Positions 49,302 through 62,454 of a stretch of 64,000 bases of DNA are shown one piece after another. Source of the DNA: Callaeas wilsoni (Eukaryota; Chordata; Aves; Passeriformes; Callaeidae); the NCBI GenBank assembly GCA_013398955.1, contig VWPU01002882.1, forward strand, positions 1 through 64,000. The letters run 5' to 3'. Each line of letters starts with the position of its first letter. Within the stretch, counting starts at the first letter, position 1. The translations under genes and the position numbers were made by a program. The notes under the pieces are model-generated. The model was given only the letters and a program-made list of their open reading frames with translations, was not told the DNA's origin and searched no databases.

Positions 49302-49350
49302 TCACACTGGGCTGGGCTTGCCCATATATGCCATATATGCTCTTCTCTTG

Positions 49351-49437
49351 TGGATGGTGCTGCTCAGGGCCGGAAGTTGGACTCAATGATCCTCATGGGT
49401 CCCTTCCAACTCATCTAATTCTGTGATTCTCTGATTG
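49351..49437 (+). mobile_element. CR1-type 3' tail
   Basis: Recognisable as a CR1 tail by AAGTTGGACTCAATGATCCT, then CATGGGTCCCTTCCAACTCA and ATTCTGTGATTCTCTGATTG. The same type of tail is carried by the tRNA-Ile SINE, but no tRNA-like head is visible upstream, so it is called as CR1. A small CCATATATG duplication (49322-49339) precedes it. Confidence 0.88.
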
Positions 49438-50067
49438 TCTCATGCCAATCTGAGAAGACATTCACATCCTTTTGGTTAACACTGGAAAAATCATTTACAC
49501 AGCAGATGCACCCCCTCAACTCTTAACACTTGTTGACCTAATCAACTAATACAACCATTTATATAAAACAAAGGTCACCCTGTCATTTGTTTGCGTTAAG
49601 CTAAGTCCAACTTTCCCTACAATATTTCTGATCTCTTCCTGTGCTTTTCTGGCTTGGAACTCAGCTTCATGAATACAACTCCTATACCAGTTTCCTCCAA
49701 GACTTCTTCCATTGTAGGCATTTGTTGCTCAGTCACAGAGACTTTTAACCTTAATCTTCTAGAGAAGGAAGCAGAATTTGCCTAAGTTAAAAACATACAA
49801 TATTAATTGCAAGTGTGGCTGATGGAAACCTTTCCATAATATGTGGAGGGGTGTAGCCTTCACCCAAAAATCTAGAAATAAAGCAATAACTGAAGAAATA
49901 AAATGTTAAAATCCATCAGATAACCCATACTTCTAAGCAGATTCTGGATATTCTTTTTATTCTTGTTTTCTTTACCTACTCAACTACTTTATTGCTGAGA
50001 GTGGTCTGAGATTTTCCTGTGCTTCAACAGAATTTGTTTTAGTGAATTTGGCTATCAACAGGACTAG
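49438..50067. other. AT-rich non-coding DNA, nothing recognised
   Basis: No recognised features. Confidence 0.5.
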
Positions 50068-50147
50068 AGTTAGAATCTAAACTGGAGATACAGCTCCTAC
50101 TTGTTGCATGACCAGAAGGAAAATGGGGTCAGGAAGTACAGAAAGTT
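50068..50147 (+). repeat. 80-bp dispersed direct repeat, copy 2
   Basis: Second copy of the element at 48131-48210, in the same orientation, 1,937 bp downstream start to start. The five differences are scattered substitutions and there are no gaps. Confidence 0.93.
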
Positions 50148-50235
50148 AATAAACATTAAGAACATAGTACATAGTTAATGTACATTAGTTATGGTACATA
50201 GTACATAGCTAATAAACATTAACTATGTTTATTAG
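50148..50235. repeat. Compound short repeats ending in a perfect palindrome
   Basis: AATAAACATTAA occurs at 50148-50159 and 50211-50222. ACATAGTACATAG occurs at 50162-50174 and 50196-50208. CTAATAAACAT (50209-50219) pairs exactly with ATGTTTATTAG (50225-50235) across a 5-base loop. The cluster directly follows copy 2 of the 80-bp repeat. Confidence 0.85.
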
Positions 50236-52018
50236 AAGTTATGCTATACAATTACATCTGAAAAACACCTGCATAATTATTTATGCACCATGCATAAGGT
50301 TTATCCAGAGGTTTTTTTTTTCTTAGCTAAATAAAACCTTCCCATATGTCCTTACAAAGTCAAAGATTTGCTGAGAACATCAGAATTTGAGAAAAACCAT
50401 ATATCAGCAAAAAATTTCTTGTTAGCCACAAAGCTGCAAGCTCAAACAACTTAGAGAGTAGAGGAGGATTCTAAGACCAAATTTTTATCAATGTGACACA
50501 AAGTGACACCAATATAAATTAGAATAACTCCAAAGATCCCCTATGGTGTTGTGCCAGATGTTCACCAGAATCTGGATCCACACTTAATACTTTAATAGAA
50601 ACATTAAGGGAATGTATCAGTTACCACCAAGAACATCATATAAAATGTGTAGCCTTAGCTGCCTACAGAGCAAAAATCTGTTACTCTGGTATGCTAGCAC
50701 AATTTTCAAAAGCATTTAGAGATACTCTGCATAGACTGTTTTTTTCATGCTTATTTTTGATATTGCATGGCAATATTTCAAAGCTGTATTGATTTCTATT
50801 GTTTCTGTTGTTGGTTAATATTACAGAAAGTCATCAAGAGTATTAGTGTAGAACTGAACAGAGATATTAGAATTTTTCCACAGAAACAAACGAACAAATC
50901 CTTTGTGATTTCATCTAGGAATATATGTATGCTAAAAGTTTTACCATTGAAATATCATAGCCACATAGCCTGATAGAATCCTTCATATGTATTTCCACAC
51001 CTGTTGAAGAACTTTTAAAAACTATTAATGCCAAATTAAACTGCAGCTTTACAGTTAGGGAATTAAGACTGTTTTGCTCCTCCATTTTTTTTTTCCCCAC
51101 GGGTTTCATCTCCAGTTTAAGTGTTTTCCCATTATAAACTTGTAATATGGATTTTATATTCTTAGTAATTGGGTTGATAGGAATTCTGTGCTCATAATCT
51201 GGAAATATAAGAGTTAGTGAAGAGAAAATTCCTCAAGGGGCATATTTTTCAACTGACCCTGTTCTAACACATAACATTTCTTAGGGTGTTAAACTTGCAC
51301 CTGGCATCTGTGGGGTTTTTTAGTGTTAGTAGCTCATTTTGAATCTTTTTGCTCATCATTGCCTCAATCCGTACCAACCATACCAGTTCTGTTCTTATGT
51401 CAATAGTAAGGCATGACAGATTATGCTGAAGCTACCAGCATGCTCAGAATATTAGTAACCAGAAAAATCATATCCAATTAAGGTAAATGAAGCTCTTGGG
51501 CTCTAGCAAGAATACAGGGTGATGTCTAAAAATAAGCAACCATTTTCTAACCCAATGCCTATATTTCTGCCTGAATGAGTTACATTTTATAAATAGCTGG
51601 TATTTCAGTGAGAAATAAGAATGTTTAAATTCTTTCTGTCTACTGGAATTTGTGAAATAAGGGCTTGTGTGATGGACAACAAGTCATCTCATATCAAACA
51701 TATGCAATTTAATATTGAAGGATGTTTTATTTCTCTGTGGAGTGGATGTTTTGATTAGCTGAATTTTCATGTCCTGGGAATTCTTGCAAAAAAAAAAATC
51801 AAGATGTCACTATTTCTGGATCTTTATTATTAGCAGGAGATATGGGGAAAACCCAGCAATTTACTCAAGAAAACTTTTCCAGTTACATATTCAAACATTT
51901 TAAATAATGTGTTTGGCTACGGTGGAGAGGACAAAAAGAAGTACTCTGAAGGAACACTGACACTGAGGTCAGGAAAGGCAGGCTGCAAGGAATGTTTGCT
52001 TACTGACTGTTTTGCTGG
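50236..52018. other. AT-rich non-coding DNA, nothing recognised
   Basis: No recognised features apart from short A/T runs. Confidence 0.5.
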
Positions 52019-52387
52019 ATCATAGGACCATTGAATGGTGTGGATTGGAAAGGGACCTCAAAGACCATCTGCTTCCAACCCCCCCTGCCTTGAGCAGGGA
52101 CATCTTCTGCTAGACTAGGTTGCTCAGAGTCCTATCCAGCCTGGCCTTGTATGTCGCCAGGGATGGGACATCCACAACTTCTCTGGGCAACCTGTTCCTG
52201 TGCCTCACAACCCCTACAGCAAAGAATTTCTTTCTAATGTTTAAACTTAATCTCTTTCAGTTTGAAGCCATTCCACTACATGCCTTTGTAATAAGTTTCT
52301 CTCCATCTTTCTTGTAGTCTCCCTTCAGGTACTGGAAGTCTGCAGTTAGGTGACCCCGAAGCCTCCTCTTGACTGCAACCTAACAAA
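52019..52387 (-). mobile_element. CR1 LINE 3' portion, about 0.37 kb
   Basis: In CR1-antisense order on the plus strand: ATCATAGGACCATTGAATGG, GGACCTCAAAGACCATCTGC, GGGACATCCACAACTTCTCT (52165-52184) and CCCTTCAGGTACTGGAAGTC (52321-52340). It is comparatively well preserved, so relatively young among the copies here. The 65-codon frame at 52120-52317 is a shadow of it. Confidence 0.95.
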
Positions 52388-55300
52388 CTACTGAAACCTG
52401 GTGCTTGAGATCCAAATTGAAATGAGGCCATTCTGACAGGATATGTGAACAAGGGGGAATTTCATTTACAAGTAGTCCTATTTTAATGTTTTACTTCCAA
52501 TAGGTCATTTTCTCAGTTTTTGATCAGGTATAAGCTCTCTGCACCTGAAAAGTCTCAGGTTTTTCGGGTGTGTTCATTTTAAAAGAAAGGAACTTTCCTC
52601 AAAACTCTGGTCAAGTCAGGTATCTGTCTTCATGAATGGATGAACTTTTCAACCAGGATGAACCACTAGCATTGAGAAGAGGAGTATGGTACAGCAATGT
52701 GAAATTGCTTGTAGTTTCCAAGATTACGGATACTGACATGACTTTCTCCAAGGCAGCTACTGGAATGGGGCCTGGAATGGGGAAGAGCTCCTGTATTCAC
52801 TGCTCAAAGCAAACATGCTCGAAGTAATTCGAAACTCCACATGCTGCTGAAAAACTAGTTAGGATAATTAAGATAAACTCAAGTATGCTTTCTCTCAGAG
52901 CTCCATTGCAGTTTTAAGCTATGAGGACTTTGAAACTAGCTTGCTGTACAGTTTTGCAGATTTGCAGTATAGATTTCTGTCATATTAAACCTTGTGACAG
53001 CATTACCTCTGTTTTCTGCTTTGTCCATCTTTTTTTGCACAGTGGTAGGTGATAGCAGAATCTCCTTGCTTCCTGCCGAGAAATATAATGACTACAGGAA
53101 GCAAAGAGTCTCCTAATGAGGTTTCAAAGAAAAGATAAACTAGAAAATGAAGTCATCTGTGTGTGACAGTGCAATCAACATTAGTTGTTTTTCAACATAA
53201 CAGAATTTCTATTAAACAAATAACCATATTTGTCTATGCTTATTCCCAGAATATATCTGCTCTGCTCACTGTTTCACTGTGAATATTTTAATAATAACTA
53301 AATCAGCAATAAAAATGATGTGCCCCTGTTCTTGGGCGTCACTATGCCAGGGCACATGATGTCTAAGATTGTGAACCTGAACACAGCATTATGCACACAG
53401 CTTTCAGAGCAGAACTTTCTTTCAGTGACTGGCACCATCTACATGAACATACCTTTTACTCTCTCACAAACACATCTTTGGGTATGGGCTTGCCTTCTTA
53501 CATACCCCTCTGCTTGGCTGCTACAAAGAATGTGTGTGTCTTTATGTTCAAGAATGGATTCAAAAAGAAATAATTCATCAGGTAGACTTCTAGCAGGGAG
53601 TTGATAGGTCTTTGGAACAATTGCCTATATTAGCCATGCACAAGGAATTTGTATAATATAAATCTGATTATTTGTATCTATCCTACAAAAAAAAGGATCA
53701 AAATGAATGACAGACACACAACTGTTACATATCCGTTTAACAGCAACAATCCTTTAACTTCATTAACTTTGACACATTCTTCATGTGCCTAATTCTCCAT
53801 GCAACTTCTTTCCACTGGATGGAAAAAGAAGTCAGTTTCCTCTAACCATAAGTCATCCCTGGAAGTAAGTTATCAGTGAATGTTATTTTCCAATGGTTCA
53901 TAGTGCCTGCATCTTACTAAGAAAAATTATTGTCTTAATATCATTGCAAATTACAACAGAAATATTATGCATACTAGAGTTGTGGTGAATGTTTTATTTA
54001 GAAAAACACTGAACCTAAAAAAACATATCATCACTTAAAAATTTACACCACAGTGTTCCATACATTCTTAAAAATTAAAGCTGTCTGTCCTGGCTGTATT
54101 TACTTATGAAAAATAGCTCGGTTTTAAATAAAGTCATAAAAATTGCATTCTTCTCATTTCTAGAGGTAATCAGCTATGACATTCAATGACATAAATCTTT
54201 GCTCTATTCATTTTCTTATCCTTCTAGGAAAATAGAAACGAAATGTTTATAAAGGTGATGATCAGAGCAGCTGTAATGTAATCTCCACCCTTTCTTTCAG
54301 CCATTTTAAAGCTGAATGCATGCTGAGTCTGGATGCTCTTTATAAGATATTCCGAGAAGTTTAAGAAAAATTATTTCACTCATATTAATTTTGTTTACCT
54401 GTTGTTTTACATTATTTTTTTGTATTTTTTTCAGCTGTATTAAATGAATTTCTGAAAAATATTGTCTTAAGTTTTCATAACATGTATAAGGTCATTTGGG
54501 CCTATCCCTACTCCAGCTGTAGCCTTTTGCTCTGAGTGGAAAAAGCCTCTGCAAAGAGGATTTAGACCACTGGCATTGACCTAATGAAATGCTTAAACGT
54601 GAGAAGGAAGACTGTAATATTAGCTTGCTTACTTTGAGAGATGGTGATGTCTCTATGCTTCTTAACGATAGGTAAAGAACATATACACAACGTGAATATG
54701 TTACATGAGGGAAAGAAAATCCATATATAAAGTTTTGTTTAGTTCAGTTTAGAAGACTGATGGTTCTTCATGTTGGAGAATGGATGGGTTATTGATGGTT
54801 TCTTTAACAAATAAAGCAATGTTTTTATTTCTACATGAATGAATGTAGAAATAGTACAAATTTGTTCCAAATAATTTATATGGGACTTCTACAGTGTAAA
54901 AGTTAGCTATCATCACTAGATTATGTCGCTTTCTTGGATCTGATATTAGGCTCACAGTCTTATGAAGTGCAATTTATGATTTTTCTTCCACCAGAAAGGT
55001 ATTTGATCTTGAAAATAGGTAAGGAAACGTAAATACCTAAAAATATTGACCCTGCTGAGGAGTCATGAGAAGAAAACTTAAAGATCTGATGTTTCATTAA
55101 AATCTACTTAAAAGTAGGCAGAAAAAATGCATTACATAAAGAGATTTAAATTCACAGCTTCAATTAAATCTCTAGATATGTGTTTACTTGTGACATGTAG
55201 AAATCAAAAGATTCAAACTGGAATTCTTCTGCATTTATATGGCATTATTCTTCATATAGTTTCCTTCACTTTTTCCCATGGAGGTGGTAGAGATGACCCC

Positions 55301-55398
55301 TTCCAATCAATAGAGGAATAATTACTCTGAATTCGGATAATGACACAAACACAGTTAGAAACCACCCCATAACCCCACTCTCCATTTTCATTGTTATT
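52388..55398. other. AT-rich non-coding DNA, nothing recognised
   Basis: Plus-strand frames of 94 and 60 codons at 53320-53604 overlap each other and show no recognised domain. No mobile element was identified. Confidence 0.5.
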
Positions 55399-55516
55399 TC
55401 ACAGAGTACTCTGAGTTGGAAACAGCCCACAAGTCCAACTCTTAGATGACTACTCGATAGTAAGATTGAACCAAACCCTCAGTGTTATAGCAATAGTTTT
55501 AGTGCCCAGGTCACCT
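55399..55516 (-). mobile_element. Degenerate tRNA-Ile/CR1 SINE (TguSINE1-like)
   Basis: Read on the minus strand, the order of parts is the same as in the SINE at 1745. The CR1-like tail appears on the plus strand as CTGAGTTGGAAACAGCCCAC (55411-55430), then AAGTCCAACTCTTAG. It is followed by a decayed B box (AGATTGAACC, antisense of GGTTCGATCC, about 55463-55472) and the decayed anticodon-arm region (CAGTGTTATAGCAATAG). About 70% of the tRNA-like positions still match by eye. It is an older insertion than the 1745 copy. Confidence 0.68.
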
Positions 55517-55667
55517 TTTATACATTGTGGCTCTTACTGGTTAAAGGGAAGCATTCTAAAGAACAGCACTGGTGGATTTGTCTCTGTCTCTCTGCATAAA
55601 AATTAACTAATTTGGTTATAGTTAGTACAACTCACCTGTCTTTTACAATTTAAATCTTAGACAACTT
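55517..55667. other. AT-rich non-coding DNA
   Basis: Nothing recognised. Confidence 0.5.
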
Positions 55668-55721
55668 CTATTAAACAAATCAGTTGCATTTCCTCTATTA
55701 AGCAAATCAACTACATTTCCT
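55668..55721. repeat. Two-copy 27-bp tandem duplication
   Basis: Units 55668-55694 and 55695-55721 both run from CTATTAA to CATTTCCT and differ at four of 27 positions. It is older than the 28-bp duplication at 7954. Confidence 0.85.
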
Positions 55722-55971
55722 CAATGATCCAAATAGATGGAAAATTTACATCCTGGATATATGTCTTACAATGAAAAAAATCCCCTAGAGAAGTTACCTT
55801 TATTATTGACTAGATAGAAAAGTTAAATTGTATTTTAGATGCTTAATGTACGGGACAATGAATCCCCTTCCATTTTGTGTTAAGAACTCGAGAAAAACTG
55901 GTGATATGTTTCAAAAAACAGAGCTAAACTCTTCTGTTCATGTGAGATCATTCCAGGTCAGAAAAAATCCC
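55722..55971. other. AT-rich non-coding DNA
   Basis: Nothing recognised. Confidence 0.5.
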
Positions 55972-56038
55972 AATAATAATAGTAATAACAATAATATAAC
56001 AGTAATGACAACAACAACAATGACAACATAATAATAAT
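55972..56038. repeat. (AAT/AAC)n trinucleotide microsatellite
   Basis: Imperfect AAT, AAC and GAC trinucleotides in tandem. The 124-codon minus frame through it (56312-55938) has a Leu/Val/Ile run encoded by this repeat and is not taken as a gene. Confidence 0.85.
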
Positions 56039-58783
56039 TTGATGTTTTTATTAAGCTGCTGACATTTGTGGTTCTTGGAGGACCACATGAACTAGACTTG
56101 GGCACAGACAGTCTGAAAATGTATCGTGACAAATGTAACTGTGGATTTATCTCCATCTGCTTGATACCAAGAAGAGGATTTTTTCCCCATAGGTATTTAA
56201 CAGGCAGTCCAACATAATGGTAAACATGAAAAATGCTAAAAGTGTTTATTAATGCAAGTAGAACCATGCGTTTAATAAGAGAATCTGACTTTTTTGACAT
56301 TCTGACATACAAGCAAGAAATTAGCTAGATCTTGTGAATCTGCAGACATCAACCAGTATGATCCATATATTCTCCTTGTTTCACAAAAATATACTCATGT
56401 ACTGAGTACCAGTGTTGTGTTTTGACTTTCACTCCTAAACTGTAAGTCTTGACATATTACAGGCATTATGCCATTCAATTATTACAATGCTAAGAGCCTT
56501 CCTTCATGTTCAGTGGAAAGATCTCCCATCTACTATTTTTGTCAGCAGTCATAAAATGAGTTATGCCCACACTTTTTCAGTTACTCAACAATAAGTCTAT
56601 CCTCACTACTTCTGCAAACAACCTGAAAACCTTTGAGTCACTCTTTCATTTGGAGTGATATAGAAGGACAATACTAAATTGTGACAATGGTTGTGCATGC
56701 AAACACTTTCGAAACAATATTTTACATCCTTCTTCTTAAATGTTAAAAAATACTCCTAAATCAAGTCAGTTTTGTCCTATTGAAGACCAAGTGACAGTGG
56801 TGACTTGGATCTGAAACTAGGATCTGTTTGTCATTTAGATGGTGGGAAAAGGGCATTTAGAAATAAAATATAGACAAGCAGATTTACCTGGTATTACTTG
56901 GAACAATAATCATATGTCAATATGAGGGAGAAGAAAAAGCTGACATAGCTGAAAGGAATAGTCTACAGAAATATGTAATAAGAAATATTATATACTGCAC
57001 AAGAAAAACAAAATATTTGTCTTCTGTGGAGCCTCCCTATTATCTAAGTGTCAGGATGAGATTTACTCTGAAAAGCTGTGGACTCTGAGATACTGAAAAT
57101 TAGAAACTTAAAAAAAAAAAAAAAAAAGGCAGCTTTTTGATTTTTTTTTAAATTTCTATAACAATGAATACTTAAAATTGAAGACAGTCACCACACTTGA
57201 ACCCTTACTGTTTCAGTCAATAGCACAGTATTTTCCATGCAGAATTTAGTCACACACAACATCTAAATATTGAGATTGTATGCATACTAATGTGAAACAC
57301 CACAGTTTCAGCTTTATAAAAATACAAGTATAACCACACACACCTCAAAATAATCACAGTTTTCACTAGCAATTGCTCTAGACTTGCTAACAGATGCTAC
57401 TGTAATTAAAAAAATTCTTTACATCTTATATTTGGAGTGAGGTTCCTAATGTAGCTTTTCTAGCACATGGAAGTATAAAATTTGTGATTTCTGTATGCTA
57501 GCATGATTTTCTGTGTTGTCTTTACATGTAGTCAGTCTTCTTGGCCTACCACTCTTCTAATGGCATATTAGGCTGTGGGCCTAAGAATTGATTCAAGAGA
57601 AGGAAAGCAAACCTGAAAATTAAACAACTGTGGGACTGGAAAGACACAGGAGCACCTGGGGCAAGTAAGATATTTACTTTTGCACTTAGAAGTGCACAAT
57701 CGTACAAAGAACACTTAGCCTTATGACTACCATATATGTCATAATACTCTGCATAATCTCTTTGATAAATTTCAAGTGTCAGTACAATGATCAAAAACTA
57801 GAGTAAATGTAGTGTCCTACAGAAAAAGAACAGGAGAAAAACAACTATATCAGATAAACCGGAATTATTTGCCTTCCATGGATCACTGGCATGGCTCTTT
57901 CCAGTATCATTGAAATATTCTTCAAGCAATACCCTCATTGTACAATCCCCAAATGCTGAGTATTGTCTGCAGAGAAGATTTGGGGCCTCTGCAGCTTTTC
58001 TTGATGATAATTTCTTTTGTACAGTGAAGGCATGTAAAGAAGTAAAAGCTCTCTAATCACAGTTATTCAGAAAATAACTTCTTATTGCTTTGTGAGCTTA
58101 TGAGTTTGCACAAGAAGGGAAAATGTATGTTTACTATGGCAGAACTATTTATCTGATTATATTAGAGCATGTGGAGGTGGTGTTAAGGTTCCCTTCAGCC
58201 CAGTTTTTTTCAGGAATGCGTAATATGTCTGTTTTAATCTGGAAGCCTTAAATGCTTAAAGCTCAGTAAGGTGATCTTGCTCCTTGAGCTAATAAATATG
58301 GGAAACGGTAAAAGTCTTTTGTAATATGATTTTTATGCTACCAACTCATCTAGCATCTATATTCACTATTTATTGTTCTTGTAATCAGCTCTCTGCTAAG
58401 AGTTATTCCTCAACATAACGCAACACAAGCAGAGTGTTTTTTGTGACCACTGGAAAAAAAAGAGATCACTAGGAGTTTGAATTCTGTGTGTTTTGAGATG
58501 GTTGACTTACATGAACTCATAATTTGTATTTGTTGTCATTCTTTAAATTTTATTCTCCAGCCTTGACCCACAACGCTCTTTAATTTTCAACTTGTGTTTG
58601 AATTATTAGCATGTATTCTGTGGTCAGTTTGACCAATTCTCAGTGGGCAGCCTTAAACTTCAGCAAATATTTATAGCATCTCTGAGAAAATTAAGGAAGT
58701 CTGTGGTACAGAAAGCAATAGATAATTAGCATGAAAGTAGAATTCTTGAATGCACATTTACCTTTTTATTTCTCTAATTAGAG
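56039..58783. other. AT-rich non-coding DNA, nothing recognised
   Basis: Includes an A18 run (57110-57127). No mobile element or gene recognised. Confidence 0.5.
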
Positions 58784-59128
58784 ATGAGGACGCGTACACT
58801 GACTTCATTCAGAACATGCCTGGGTTTCATCTCTCTCAACTTTACTGAACAGTCCAAAGGGTTTCTTTATGCTGCTAAGACTTTCCCACCTGGTCAGCAT
58901 TTTACGAACAAGGGCCTTATCTGTGGCATTTTATGGTTTGTCTCTGATTCTACTTCTTCTGTGTCATTTTTGGATTGTCTTGAATTTCTCCCACTTATTC
59001 AACGAAGGCTGACAGAAAATCAGGAACACAGTTTATATGAGGCAGTTCTAAAAAGTGTCACTGTTTTTGTAGGTTTGTACAGACTTGCAGATCACACATC
59101 ATATGTGTTAGCTATAAAACTAATATAA
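58784..59128 (+). other. Unassigned 114-codon open frame, probably chance
   Basis: This is the longest open frame in the window that is not explained by CR1 or a simple repeat. It starts at ATG 58784 and ends at a TAA at 59126-59128. The product would have mixed composition, with a moderately hydrophobic centre and no motif I recognise. There is no evident promoter, Kozak match or splice context. In AT-rich DNA of this length one such frame is expected by chance, so I do not call a gene. Confidence 0.15.
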
Positions 59129-62100
59129 ATATTCAGGAGCAGAAAAGAAAAAGAGAGGCTAGAACTAAAGAAGAAATTGTTTAGAATGTCAAACTTCGTG
59201 ACGTCCTTCTGGATGAATGTGGGATGACAAGAGAAGGCTTAAAGACCCTCATTAAAGCACCTCAGAAGTAATTGAAACTTGTGTTCACTTACACCTACTC
59301 TTGAAAATTTATTCTATCTGTAAGTGCGTGCATTCTGAATGTGCTTTAGAAGTACATTCTAATACTGATAATATTAGTGACACCACTTCTTTTGGTATGA
59401 TGGACCACAGCAACTACTTTAAAACATGAGCTTTGTGAACATCTGGAGTTAGAAAATGGAGGGATTCCCTTTGATTGCTTTGATTTACATCCAAGTTGCT
59501 CATGCAAGCTTCTGGCACTCTCAGGTGCCAGAAGATTCGAATCAGAAAGCTGCAATCAGTACTTCTTTTCTGACTCAGTACTTTTTCCCAAATAATCTTA
59601 AAATCAAGAATGTCTGAGATCCAAAGTCAGGTTATAAAAATTCATTCATCTATTAGGGTGGAACTAGCTTTCAGGAGGGACCAAAGTTATGTTAAACATA
59701 ACTGACAAGGACTCTGCAGAAAGTTTAGCCTGTGTTTTCCTGGATCAAGAAATCTCTATCCGTCTTGGTTCTTAGATGCCAAAGAGCACCAGGGCAGAGT
59801 TTGTGCAAGGACTGTAACATCAGGAATTCATACAGGCTTTAAGGAAATAGTGTTTAACTTCTGTAAATCCATTGTTAGAAAGAATTCAGCTCATATGGAA
59901 ATTTTCCAGTACATGTCTGCCAACTCTGCAGACAACAACTGAGATACCTCTTGGTTGAAAAGTGAAAGCTCTTGTTACCTCAGGGTCAAAATGGGCAACT
60001 GAGTGAAATGAAGCTGAGGAAATAAGACAAAAAAGGATAATGTCAAAGGCAACTAAAGGTTGTACATTCAGTGGCTATACCAGGATTTGAATCCTTGGAA
60101 TTCTACAGAGAAACACAACCCTTTCCATCTAAATGACATTAGGAACATTGGCCATTTCAGTCATAATCAAGAGCAGATAAAAGCAGGACACACGCCTCTT
60201 TAATGATCTATTCATGGTGCTGTGCATAAAGCATAAGAAAGAAAGATGGCCTGCAGACAGTGATATAAGGGTTCTGTGATGGACAAGTTTTGCACTACAC
60301 AGTACAGGTTAGACTTTGATTCATTTATGTACTGTTAAAAAATGTACATTTATAGAAATCCTTCAGGCTACTAATCACTTATAGTCTGAGCTGTGTAAAA
60401 TGGGTCCTTTTATTTTAACATGGTTTTTTCTGTCATATCTTAAAAATACTCATCTCTCTTCCGGTGAAGCTATGCTATCAACTGATATGTGGTAAAGGCG
60501 AGCACTTATTTTGTAGAAAATAGGCTAGATGAAAGCACTGAAATGCCATGGCGATGAAAACATAAAGGAATCTACAGATATAATAAAGTATGAATAAGAT
60601 TAGATAGCACCATGGAGAAATTAAGAAACCATCTGTTTCCAAAGTTTATTATACATATTTAGAAAAAATGCTGTCTATTTGGAAAGCAAGTTGTCTCACT
60701 TTACAACAACCAAATAGATTCATAACTATTCTATTTTTGTAGAAATGTCATAATGTGAATTTCCCTTATCTGAAGGGTAAGGATAGGTGAGTAGAGCATA
60801 ATATTTTAAAGAATTTAAATTTTGCAAGAAAATGCAGAGTTTATTAAATACATAAGTTGTAATGTACCTAAAATTCATATACAAATCACTATTAGTTTTT
60901 TGTCTGCCAATTTCACACTAAGAATTTCTGCCAGAAAATTAGGTCAAATTATTTAAGATCAATTTTCATGTGCTGCCTGAGAATCACAGCTAAAAAAATA
61001 AGGAATCATATTTGTTGCTTTTACTTTGAACCAGATTTTTATGAGAAATAATGTAAACCAGAAAGTTTATGTGCTTGTATTTTATATATTGCAGTAAACT
61101 TTAATAACAAATTACTATGCCTTGCCCCTTGGAACAGCTGAAAGCAGCCATGTTTTCTCACTCAAGACCAGAGACACGATATGCTGTTCCCCTTTTTGTA
61201 ATAGATGGACAGGGAGGGTTGAAAAAACCTGGGTATATGAATGCAACATTGAAGAAGTGTAAGGTTAGAAATGATGACGTCAATTATATCCATGGTAGTG
61301 CTTTTCAATTATTCCAATGGTATTTCTTCATGGTGAACTGTTGTCTGGGATTTACAGATCAGAAAGCATGAGCCTTTCTTTCCGCACAGAGCTGGACTAA
61401 GTCCATCAGCGTGGCTGCAGTGTGTGATCTGCCTCATTTCTGTGCTGACTCTGTTCTTTTAAGTCATTGAAGTTCTTTATCTGCACAGCTGCTGCTTAAC
61501 TTATTAGTATTCTACAAAAGAGCTCATTCTAGGATAGTTCACTCCAGGACTGCTCTCAAAGGCTGGATGAAACTTCATACTGCACACTCCTCCAACATTG
61601 TTCCAGTTGACTTTGTACTTTCACATGACCACATGCACCTATCAGGGCATGTACCACACACGTTTCATCTCCTGCTACAAAAATACTTCTCTAGTAGCTG
61701 AAACATACTTCATGATGCTGTAGACAGACCTAAAAAATCATCATCTTGTTTTCAGTTGCAATCATTTTCAGTCAACACTGCCTCTATGCTCCATTTTTAA
61801 AGACTAAACTTCCCAGTCTTTCATAGTACTTTCACTGCACTTTGTCTTTCTTTTGTCAGTAGAAAAAAAAGAAAGCTGTTTCCCTGCTGCATAGCTTTCA
61901 CTGTTGCCTCTAGATATTTGTCTTTTCTTTTGACTCTTTCTCCCAGCAGTAAAAAAAGGGATGGCTTTGAATGCTGGAATACATCCCAAACACAAAAGAG
62001 GTCTTAATTTAAAATCCACATTTAAAAGTCATCATTTTACTTGCAAGTTAAGATCACTGCAATTTTTCAAAAAGAATTTATTTACTTTTAATAGTATATT

Positions 62101-62454
62101 TGTTTAGAAATACATTGTGCAGTGCTGTCAGCTAGACATTCATATTGCCCAGTGTTAGATCAGCAACACGAGGTTTTGGTACCAAAAAAATTTCAAATAT
62201 TCTCAACCATCCTAACCAATTCACTGTGCATCGGGGAAAAAAAAGAAAAAAAAAATCTGTACACAAAATACTACTTTTATACATAGTGAGGTATTTTAGA
62301 GGAGGTTTCATTAGCTCTAATTAATGCTGATAGCACATCACAGAGAATGCATTCCTGCCCAGGCTGGGACAAGTTTGTACAGTAGATGCACATATATATA
62401 CAGGTACTCAATTTTAAAACTTACTATAAAATTTCTACAATGTAAGTTACCATT
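59129..62454. other. AT-rich non-coding DNA with one hairpin
   Basis: Contains a perfect 10-bp inverted repeat (59509-59534). An 84-codon plus frame (61117-61371) has no recognised domain. No mobile element identified. Confidence 0.5.
59509..59534. repeat. Perfect inverted repeat, 10-bp arms, 6-base loop
   Basis: CTTCTGGCAC (59509-59518) and its exact reverse complement GTGCCAGAAG (59525-59534) flank TCTCAG. It is more G/C-rich than most palindromes here, but the stem is too short for a typical microRNA precursor. Confidence 0.85.

Noticed and set aside
55272..55318. Possible CR1 tail (GGTGGTAGAGATGACCCCTT followed by CCAATC)
   Set aside because: Only about 25 bases resemble a CR1 end and the terminal ATTCTGTGAT-type tip is missing.
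55938..56312. 124-codon minus-strand frame with a hydrophobic Leu/Val/Ile run resembling a membrane segment
   Set aside because: The hydrophobic run is encoded by an AAT/AAC trinucleotide repeat; no other support.
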